From Deltaproteobacteria bacterium (lineage in GTDB: Bacteria; Desulfobacterota; DSM-4660; Desulfatiglandales; Desulfatiglandaceae), in NCBI GenBank assembly GCA_021159825.1, contig JAGHDR010000038.1, positions 1-5,186 on the forward strand: 5,186 nucleotides of DNA, given 5' to 3'. The position numbers and the translations under genes were made by a program. The notes below the pieces were generated by a model, which saw only the letters and a program-made list of their open reading frames with translations, did not search any database and was not told where the DNA came from. Below are positions 1 to 5,186 of this stretch, in pieces (the first letter of the stretch is position 1; the number at the start of each line of letters is the position of its first letter).

Positions 1-1198
1 ACGCAATTCGGGCCTGCCCCCCGGATTTCTGCCCGTAGAGAAAATCCACATAGGTCTTCACAAACAACCTTCGATGGCTCACCTCGAAAGTGTAATCCAC
101 CATGGTTTGAGCAATGAGCTTCCGGTTATGGGCCTGGATATCACGGTCGGACGTCCACTCCGTCGCTGTTTCAAAAATCCGTTCCAGACGTTCTCCAATG
201 CTGACAAGAAGTTCGGCCGGATCCAGATCCAGATGTTCAAGATCAATAACAGCGGCTTGAGGGCTCCGCTCTCCCAGGGGCACCGGGCTTTTCAATCGCT
301 GGTCCAGGGCGGGATAATCAGGCACCACGTTTCGCAGAAATTCGGGCGGTACCGCATAGAGAAACAGGGTTGAGGGAAGCCTGGCCTGGCCACAAAGATC
401 CACCACCTGGCGCAGATTGTCGCCGACCGCCAGCATTTTTCGACTGGTCAGGGAGAGATTTCGGTCCACTTCATCGAACAAAAGGACCATGCCGGGAAAG
501 CCGTATCCGCTGATGATCTGGCTCAAACTGCGCAGCATCTTAAATCCCGTGGCGGTTTCAATGGCCTCAAAGACACCCATGGGCCGTGTTGCGCTCTGGG
601 GCACCGGCTCCCCCAGCAACCAGGGCTCCAGTGCGGACACACGGGCATCATCCCCCTGAAGGTAAGCGGCCATGAAGGCGGCGGCGGCTTTTCTAAAAGA
701 GTGGCTTTCGGCGGAAACACGGGCCGCTGTTCGCTGAATCCACGTGAGCGCCCTTTCCTCCCCCATGACGGTTACTTTGTCATCGGCCAGATCCCTGAGG
801 ATATCGGTCAGACTGCGCGTGGGTTCAATGCCGTCTTCCAGAGGGGGGCTTGCCAGGTTTGCGGCAACCGCGCCGTATACTTTTACCGGATCGTCATAGG
901 GACACTCCCGGGGAGAAAGGTTGACCAGGCTTGTGAGGAAACCGTAATGCCAGGCCAGGTCCCGAACACAATAGAGAAAATGGGTCTTACCACCGCCGTA
1001 ATAACCCTGCACCAGTTTGAAGCTGGATCCACGGGGGTTGTGTTTCAGGCGGGCGATGTATTCCGTCTCGAGAATCCGCAGATAGGAGTTGTTTCCTACG
1101 TTCAAATGGGTAATTCCCTGTTCCGGTGGCTGTCCCGATTCCCCCACCCGTTGAATAATGTGGCGCGCCAGTTCCGGTTTCAGTGCATTGGCATTCAT
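1..1198 (-). CDS. DUF2791/BrxD-like P-loop ATPase, 3' end outside the window (partial)
   Basis: The frame is open from ATG 1196-1198 to the window edge, giving 399 codons without a stop. The translation carries a Walker A, GYYGGGKTHF (residues 65-74, K71 and T72), and a Walker B, MVLLFDEVDR (237-246, D242 and E243). A hydrophobic strand TLFLYAVPPEF (277-287) follows, in the place where AAA+-type ATPases have sensor 1. The Y-G-G-G-K-T-H P-loop, the N-terminal segment ending in a conserved-looking ARLKHNPRGSSFKLVQG (49-65) and the spacing to Walker B match the DUF2791 family that includes BrxD, a small ATPase of BREX type 2 and 6 loci. Family members are usually a little over 400 residues, so most of the protein is probably present. 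The start overlaps gene 3 by 4 bases (ATGA) and has AAGGAG at 1207-1212 with 8-base spacing. It likely hydrolyses ATP as a DNA-associated, possibly oligomeric, component of the operon's system. Family placement is from memory of motifs, without a profile search. Confidence 0.85.
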   Translation of the reverse strand, partial: MNANALKPELARHIIQRVGESGQPPEQGITHLNVGNNSYLRILETEYIARLKHNPRGSSFKLVQGYYGGGKTHFLYCVRDLAWHYGFLTSLVNLSPRECPYDDPVKVYGAVAANLASPPLEDGIEPTRSLTDILRDLADDKVTVMGEERALTWIQRTAARVSAESHSFRKAAAAFMAAYLQGDDARVSALEPWLLGEPVPQSATRPMGVFEAIETATGFKMLRSLSQIISGYGFPGMVLLFDEVDRNLSLTSRKMLAVGDNLRQVVDLCGQARLPSTLFLYAVPPEFLRNVVPDYPALDQRLKSPVPLGERSPQAAVIDLEHLDLDPAELLVSIGERLERIFETATEWTSDRDIQAHNRKLIAQTMVDYTFEVSHRRLFVKTYVDFLYGQKSGGQARIA

Positions 1199-2067
1199 GG
1201 ACGGTTCTCCTTCGGGGGGGTCGAAAACCATATACTCAGATAGTATTGTCCGCGATCCTCCCCCTCTTCTACAAAGAGCACATCCTTTTTATTTCGCGTG
1301 GCGGCGCCCGTTGCCGTTCCCAGGTTTAAACGTCTCCCGTTTCGTTCAAGCAGGCCGCTGCGCCTGAGTCCGGCCAGATCATAGGCCATACGGACACGGC
1401 CATAAGCACGATAATGGCCTGCCACCGGATCCTGCCGAAACTTCAGGTTCTGAAAAGAAAGCGCCACAAAAGCCAACAGGTTGACCAACGTGATCCGATC
1501 CCCCGGATGCCCTCCCCTTTTAAAAACTTCAAATTCGTAAGCCGCGTAAAGGGCGTCAAAGAAACCTTCATCGGACCAGCCGGTATCCAGGCGCTCAAGG
1601 TTTTTCTGGAGGGCGGCCATAATCTTCTCGGGTTTTGCGGGCAGTTCCTCAATGGCCAGCCGGGCATAATGGATGGTGGCCAGATTCCTCTCCAAGTTTA
1701 TGGAGACCGTAAAGGGCGGCAGAGAAAAGGTCATGGGATCCGTGGTGATCATTTGACAGGAAACATTTTTCTGCGCAGCCATCTCTTTTATGTTGCGACC
1801 GAATTCAATCCGACGTTTTCCCGCACGCTGTTTTTGGTCCTCAATGGTCAACGAAAGAAGCGCATCAAGATCCACATCCAGGCCAAAGGCGTTTGGATCA
1901 AACGTCTCAAGCAGTTTGCAGGCGGCCGTCACTTTCTGCGGCGATTCCAAGGCGTTGGCGTCAGCCAGAATTTTGAGGGCTTTTTGCACTTTCAAAAGGG
2001 CTTTTACCTGTTGATCCACCATTCCCAAATGCTGTTTGGCCGTTCCCTCAGCCGATATTTCACTCAT
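1195..2067 (-). CDS. Hypothetical protein; helical N-terminus and possible C-terminal winged-helix segment
   Basis: I do not recognise this 290-residue protein. Residues 1-100 are predicted to be mostly helical and charged (for example the lysine-rich stretch at 21-33 and QKQRAGKRRIEFGRNIKEM at 78-96). A short hydrophobic, beta-looking segment follows (MTFSLPPFTVSINLE, 112-126), then more helices to about residue 210. Residues 222-282 (RVRMAYDLAGLRRSGLLERNG, then a basic turn and DRGQYYLSIWF) could form a winged helix: two helices followed by a beta wing. This is a shape guess, not a motif match. There is no signal peptide, membrane helix or catalytic signature. The ATG (2065-2067) overlaps the end of gene 2 by 8 bases and has GGAG at 2077-2080, nine bases upstream. 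Its end overlaps gene 4 by 4 bases. Position between a SNF2 motor and a BrxD-like ATPase suggests an adaptor or DNA-recognition subunit, unproven. It is certainly coding, given the overlaps and open length. Confidence 0.85.
   Translation of the reverse strand: MSEISAEGTAKQHLGMVDQQVKALLKVQKALKILADANALESPQKVTAACKLLETFDPNAFGLDVDLDALLSLTIEDQKQRAGKRRIEFGRNIKEMAAQKNVSCQMITTDPMTFSLPPFTVSINLERNLATIHYARLAIEELPAKPEKIMAALQKNLERLDTGWSDEGFFDALYAAYEFEVFKRGGHPGDRITLVNLLAFVALSFQNLKFRQDPVAGHYRAYGRVRMAYDLAGLRRSGLLERNGRRLNLGTATGAATRNKKDVLFVEEGEDRGQYYLSIWFSTPPKENRP
1207..1212 (-). promoter_or_regulatory. Ribosome binding site of the BrxD-like ATPase gene
   Basis: On the minus strand AAGGAG lies 8 bases before ATG 1196-1198, inside the last codons of gene 3. 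It fixes the start of the ATPase gene and, with the ATGA stop/start overlap, supports coupled translation. Confidence 0.75.
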
Positions 2068-3223
2068 GATGTGATTCTCCGTATGCTTTTATTCCCTGGT
2101 TCCTCAAAACCCCACCCAAACCCGATGGCGGTCTTTTACCGCTGCATCGCGGACATTTTTTCTGCTGATCAAAAACGGATAGGCACGATGGACAGAGCAG
2201 ATGCAGGGCATTATCACAGAAACCTAAGGAATGGGTATCCGTACCGCAGGCTTCACAGGCCATGGCGTCAAATTCCCTTGAAAGAAGGTTGTACACCAGG
2301 CTGATGCGTCTTTCACCTTTTCGTCTTTTGATCAACAACTCATGGCGTCTCACGGGGAGCCGGGCCAGCAGCAAAGCAAGGGGCCGAATGGTAAGCTTCA
2401 CCCTGTATTTGTCATTTAAAGCCGCCAGTTTGGTAACTTTTTCTTCGATCAACCGCTGAATTTTTCCCTTTCGAATGGTCAGCTGCTCCCCCTTCAGGTT
2501 CCGCCGTTTAATCTCATCGCGCATCTCCCGCTTTAAATCATCAAAATAGGTCTTGATACATTGAATATCCCGGGCATGATGCCGCAGTACCGTGTTCTTG
2601 AAACCGGATAGATTTTCATTGATCCTCAGAAGGGTGCGATCGCAGGCGGTAATAAAGCGGGCGTTCAGATCTTCTTTTGAAATTTCGTAGGGTTCAAACG
2701 TCAAAGGCTCCCAGCTAGACCCCTGATCCAGGATGAGTTCCGGTAGAACAGGGCAGTCCACACCCTTTGCGGAAATACAGGTGTGGTAAATGGCCTCATG
2801 GCGTTCATCGGCATCCGCCGCCGCTTCAAAAGACCAGAGCCAGTAGTCGAGCGTGCCGGCATGGGTTCCTTTCTCCTTGAAAGCGGCATTGGTAAAACTG
2901 AAATAATCATCCACATCCTTGTGGTTTTTTTTTCGAGAGGCAACGTATGGCATGCACACGGCAGCGGTCCGTCCCATCTCAAGGGCCACGGGAATGGCTC
3001 GCTCCAGAAGTTCGGTGCCATAGCCGATGGGGACAATATCTGATTCACCTTTTAGAGCGCCGACCCTATTGTCGGAGATGCTCACCAGGGATTCGGAAAG
3101 CCCCAGTCGCGTCTGAATTTCACCCGGCAGCAGTGCCTGAAACTGATCTTGACCGGGGTCCCATTCAACAACCCCATCGGTTTCTTCAATCAGATTATAA
3201 GCAAATCGAAGTAAGTTACTCAT
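2060..3223 (-). CDS. Uncharacterised protein with coiled-coil-like middle and C-terminal RING-like zinc finger
   Basis: I do not recognise a named family for this 387-residue protein. Residues 1-180 look globular. Residues about 185-275 are rich in charged heptad-like helix and may form a coiled coil. Residues 276-320 are strongly basic (RRHELLIKRRKGERR at 292-306). The C terminus holds an eight-ligand finger: C323-x2-C326-x9-C336-x4-H341-x2-C344-x2-C347-x9-C357-x2-C360, ending in the typical CPRC. The order C3-H-C4 and the spacing are close to a RING-HC finger, with one extra residue before the histidine, so it should bind two zinc ions. The start is ATG 3221-3223, with an in-frame stop two codons upstream. 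No good Shine-Dalgarno sequence is seen, and the SNF2 gene stops only 11 bases before, so translational coupling is likely. The N-terminal segment (GYGTELLERAIPVALEMGRTA, residues 67-87) and the layout recall C-terminal extensions of long SNF2 proteins, which suggests a partner of gene 1. That is inference. Confidence 0.88.
   Translation of the reverse strand: MSNLLRFAYNLIEETDGVVEWDPGQDQFQALLPGEIQTRLGLSESLVSISDNRVGALKGESDIVPIGYGTELLERAIPVALEMGRTAAVCMPYVASRKKNHKDVDDYFSFTNAAFKEKGTHAGTLDYWLWSFEAAADADERHEAIYHTCISAKGVDCPVLPELILDQGSSWEPLTFEPYEISKEDLNARFITACDRTLLRINENLSGFKNTVLRHHARDIQCIKTYFDDLKREMRDEIKRRNLKGEQLTIRKGKIQRLIEEKVTKLAALNDKYRVKLTIRPLALLLARLPVRRHELLIKRRKGERRISLVYNLLSREFDAMACEACGTDTHSLGFCDNALHLLCPSCLSVFDQQKKCPRCSGKRPPSGLGGVLRNQGIKAYGESHHE
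2077..2080 (-). promoter_or_regulatory. Ribosome binding site of the 290-residue hypothetical gene
   Basis: On the minus strand GGAG (in context CGGAGA) lies 9 bases before ATG 2065-2067, inside the end of gene 2. It supports this ATG as the start and an 8-base overlap between the two genes. Confidence 0.65.
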
Positions 3224-3234
3224 TTTTCATGCCA

Positions 3235-5016
3235 TTATATCTCGTAGTCATTTGCGAAAATTTCACCGTCCAGCTTTTTGACCTTGTCGTATTGTGTTCT
3301 GGCTGCAAGCAGTTCGTCTCCCAGAGTTTCAAAGGCATCGGCAATATCCCGGTCGTTTCGGCTTCGCCCGTAGATATCCAGGATGCGATCCTCAAATTCC
3401 ATCTCGCTTTTTCTCTGGCCCAGGACCAGATCCACTTCCCCAATCACCAGTTCGAACAGATTGATGCGTTTGTCCAGCACCTCCAGGATATGGTGCTCGG
3501 CCGTGTTGTCGGCACACAGGTTGTACACATGCACGGGCCGGGTCTGTCCAATGCGATGGATGCGCCCGATGCGCTGTTCGATCTTCATGGGGTTCCAGGG
3601 CAAATCATAATTTACCATGGTGGAACAAAACTGCAGATTTCGTCCCTCTCCGCCGATTTCAGAGCAGAGCATGACATTACACCCATTCTGGAAGTTGAGA
3701 ACCGCCTGATCTTTTTGAGACGCCGCCATATTTCCCTTAAACGTGCAGAACCCAACGCCTGCTTCCGAGAGACGCTGACCCAGGTCTTCCAGCGTGGCGA
3801 TAAAGCGGGAAAAAACCAGCACTTTCTCCCTGCTGACCGACAGTAATTCCAACAGACGGGCGGTTTTGCCGGTGTTGGGGACGTAATCACACAATCGGGC
3901 CAGCTTGCCCATTTCCACTTTCAAGTCGGCTGGCACCTGAGCGTGCGATGACAGTTTTAACAGGGTCTTTCGGACCGCTCCGGGGCTGGAACCGGCTTCC
4001 TGCAACAGCAGGCCCAGAGAGAGGCGATTCATGTTGTTTTGAAATCCTTTTCGCACCAGATCCGTTAACCGGCTGTAGAGTTCCCGTTCCGCCGGTTCAC
4101 CTTCCACCAACACCGTGACGGCATGACGTGGCGGCAGTTTGATGTCCGCCAGTGCCCGCGTGTTTCGGATCATGACCTCGCCCATACGTTCACGAAGTTC
4201 CTCCCGATTCCTGGGTTGAGTGGGATCCCCGCGCAGGACGAATTGTCGCTTGAAGGAAGCCCTGGTGCCCAGTTGACCCGGCTTTAGCAGGGTGATCAGG
4301 CTGAACAGGTCCATGAGGTTGTTTTCAACAGGCGTTGCGCTGAGCAACAGCAGAAACCGACTTTTCAGTTCGTTGATCAACTTCCAGCCGGCCGTTTTGC
4401 TGTTTTTCACATGGTGGGCCTCATCCACGATGACCAGGTCAAACCCGATGCGACGAAGCGATGGTCGGTGACGTTTGTTTCGCGCAAGTGCCAGAGATGC
4501 CACGATCAAGTCGTTGCTTTTCCAAAACTGTTCAGGATTTTCACGCAGTTGGGCTGAATCGGTTGAGACCGCTTTGATCTGAAACTTTACCGCCAGCTCC
4601 TCGCACCACTGGCCCAACAGGGCCGGCGGCGTCAGAATCAACGCCCGTTTCACCATACCCCTCATGAGATATTCCTTAAGCACCATACCCGCTTCAATGG
4701 TCTTACCCAAGCCCACTTCGTCGGCCAGCAACACCCGGCCCCTGTAGGACCGCATGGCCTTTCGTACGGTCTCCACCTGGTAGGCATATTGCTTAACACC
4801 TTTAAGGGTATTCAAACAGATGAGGTTTTCAAAATGATCCGCCTGGGAAAGCCGAGCCGCTTGTTGCGTCAGAAAATACTTTTTTATGGTGGACACATCT
4901 CCCCGGGAAAAGGACCGAAGAAAGCTGTCCGGATGGTCTATCAATGCCGCCATCCGGATTTCGGGTTTTCCGAATTTGGATGCTGCCGGAATTTTTTCTA
5001 CCCCTCCGTTTTCCAA
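3235..5016 (-). CDS. SNF2/HepA(RapA)-like superfamily 2 helicase-type ATPase
   Basis: This is a predicted ATP-driven double-stranded DNA translocase or remodeller. All core SNF2 motifs are visible over 593 residues: a Q-like segment near 79-87, motif I DEVGLGKTIEAG (99-110), motif II VDEAHH (197-202), motif III LSATPV (225-230), motif IV VLVFSRF (399-405), motif V EIGGEGRNLQF (453-463) and motif VI QRIGRIHRIGQ (481-491). Both RecA-like lobes therefore look intact and catalytically competent. After motif VI only about 100 residues remain, so the protein is short compared with HepA/RapA relatives of about 900-1000 residues. It carries no recognisable nuclease or methylase domain. The start is uncertain. 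The longest frame begins at a TTG (5014-5016), with a stop two codons upstream; the first in-frame ATG is residue 22 (4951-4953). Neither has a convincing Shine-Dalgarno sequence. It is the first gene of the operon. The family is certain; the defence role is inferred from the neighbours. Confidence 0.95.
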   Translation of the reverse strand: MENGGVEKIPAASKFGKPEIRMAALIDHPDSFLRSFSRGDVSTIKKYFLTQQAARLSQADHFENLICLNTLKGVKQYAYQVETVRKAMRSYRGRVLLADEVGLGKTIEAGMVLKEYLMRGMVKRALILTPPALLGQWCEELAVKFQIKAVSTDSAQLRENPEQFWKSNDLIVASLALARNKRHRPSLRRIGFDLVIVDEAHHVKNSKTAGWKLINELKSRFLLLLSATPVENNLMDLFSLITLLKPGQLGTRASFKRQFVLRGDPTQPRNREELRERMGEVMIRNTRALADIKLPPRHAVTVLVEGEPAERELYSRLTDLVRKGFQNNMNRLSLGLLLQEAGSSPGAVRKTLLKLSSHAQVPADLKVEMGKLARLCDYVPNTGKTARLLELLSVSREKVLVFSRFIATLEDLGQRLSEAGVGFCTFKGNMAASQKDQAVLNFQNGCNVMLCSEIGGEGRNLQFCSTMVNYDLPWNPMKIEQRIGRIHRIGQTRPVHVYNLCADNTAEHHILEVLDKRINLFELVIGEVDLVLGQRKSEMEFEDRILDIYGRSRNDRDIADAFETLGDELLAARTQYDKVKKLDGEIFANDYEI

Positions 5017-5034
5017 ACGTCATTCCCCCAAAGC

Positions 5035-5062
5035 ATTGTAATAGAGGTAAGGGAACTTCCAA
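5035..5062 (-). promoter_or_regulatory. Possible sigma-70-type promoter of the operon
   Basis: On the minus strand TACAAT (5035-5040; five of six match the -10 consensus) is preceded, after 16 bases, by TTGGAA (5057-5062; four of six match the -35 consensus). A transcript would begin around 5027-5029, only about a dozen bases before the TTG codon at 5016. This would leave almost no leader for that start and would favour a start further inside, such as ATG 4951-4953. A small palindrome, GGAA-C-TTCC (5052-5060), overlaps the -35 element and could be an operator, but it is short enough to be chance. Confidence 0.35.
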
Positions 5063-5088
5063 AAAATAATCTACGCATCCTGCTTGCC

Positions 5089-5170
5089 CTTTTGCCCGTC
5101 TTCTACGTTGTGACAACAGGCACATAGCCCAACTATGCACCTGTCATCACGCCTTGAAGACGAACAAAAG
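5089..5170 (-). repeat. Long two-part imperfect inverted repeat / RNA hairpin upstream of the operon
   Basis: An inner stem of 18 pairs (5133-5150 with 5110-5127) closes a 5-base loop (5128-5132). After an internal loop of 5 bases on one side (5151-5155) and 6 on the other (5104-5109), an outer stem of 15 pairs follows (5156-5170 with 5089-5103). In minus-strand RNA every non-Watson-Crick position (four inner, two outer) is a G-U wobble; in plus-strand RNA these six would be A-C mismatches. A further CGCAT/ATGCG match (5074-5078 with 5182-5186) reaches the window edge, so the repeat may continue. A run of six T follows on the minus strand at 5061-5066, eight bases beyond the outermost match. 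It could be a terminator of an upstream gene, a leader attenuator, a structured RNA or a palindromic mobile repeat. Confidence 0.75.
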
Positions 5171-5186
5171 TTCTGCACGATATGCG

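Larger units (their letters stand above)
5017..5186. other. Non-coding leader upstream of the operon
   Basis: No credible gene lies here on either strand. The stretch is filled by the long hairpin (5074-5186), a T-rich run on the minus strand (5061-5070) and the possible promoter (5035-5062). The gene upstream of the operon, if any, is outside the window. Confidence 0.7.

Noticed and set aside
701..1243. 180-codon open frame on the plus strand
   Set aside because: It is an antisense shadow of the BrxD-like ATPase, whose Walker A motif lies in the same bases.
1414..2304. 296-codon open frame on the plus strand
   Set aside because: It is antisense to gene 3 and the zinc finger of gene 2. No motif or plausible ribosome site supports it.
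2947..3846. 299-codon open frame on the plus strand
   Set aside because: It runs antisense across the SNF2/gene 2 junction, where both minus-strand proteins have real motifs and tight operon spacing. Its translation shows no domain and odd composition.
5127..5133. GCCCAAC, which fits the integron attC core RYYYAAC, inside the hairpin
   Set aside because: The core should sit at the outer end of an attC site, but here it is in the hairpin loop. No matching GTTRRRY partner at a suitable distance is visible before the window ends. The degenerate 7-mer is expected by chance.
4829..5140. 103-codon minus-strand frame overlapping the SNF2 start
   Set aside because: It overlaps the SNF2 gene out of frame, crosses the hairpin arm, and its translation looks like random basic sequence.
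1..5186. CRISPR array, tRNA/rRNA genes, transposase or toxin-antitoxin pair
   Set aside because: I saw no regularly spaced direct repeats, tRNA cloverleaf, rRNA signature or transposase motif. The minus strand from 1 to 5016 is fully occupied by the four genes.

Overview
The window is one co-directional, minus-strand gene block. It is cut at its 3' end by the left window edge and is preceded, at the right, by a 170-base non-coding leader. Reading in the direction of transcription (right to left), it holds: the leader with a long hairpin (about 5074-5186) and a possible promoter; a SNF2/HepA-like superfamily 2 ATPase (3235-5016); a 387-residue protein ending in a RING-like cysteine/histidine finger (2060-3223); a 290-residue protein of no family I recognise (1195-2067); and the first 399 codons of a P-loop ATPase resembling the DUF2791/BrxD family of BREX-associated ATPases (1-1198, continuing off the window).

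The genes are packed as an operon. There is an 11-base gap between genes 1 and 2, an 8-base overlap between genes 2 and 3, and a 4-base ATGA overlap between genes 3 and 4. Genes 3 and 4 each have a recognisable Shine-Dalgarno sequence inside the preceding gene. No intact gene is credible on the plus strand; its long open frames lie antisense to the four genes.

A SNF2 motor and a BrxD-like ATPase in one tight operon suggest a multi-component DNA-handling system, most plausibly anti-phage or genome defence. The window shows no methylase, nuclease, PglZ phosphatase or other hallmark that would place it in classical BREX, DISARM or restriction-modification. The two middle proteins are the least explained parts. 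Gene 2 looks as if it could be the detached C-terminal region of a longer SNF2 protein, now carrying a RING-like zinc finger. Gene 3 may be an adaptor between the two ATPases. The defence role and the assembly into a complex are inferences from domains and gene order.

The host is a bacterium with ordinary Shine-Dalgarno signals and a base composition near half G+C. The style would fit a proteobacterium, possibly a sulfate-reducing (Desulfobacterota-like) lineage, but the sequence does not settle this. There is no rRNA, tRNA, CRISPR array or transposase in the window.
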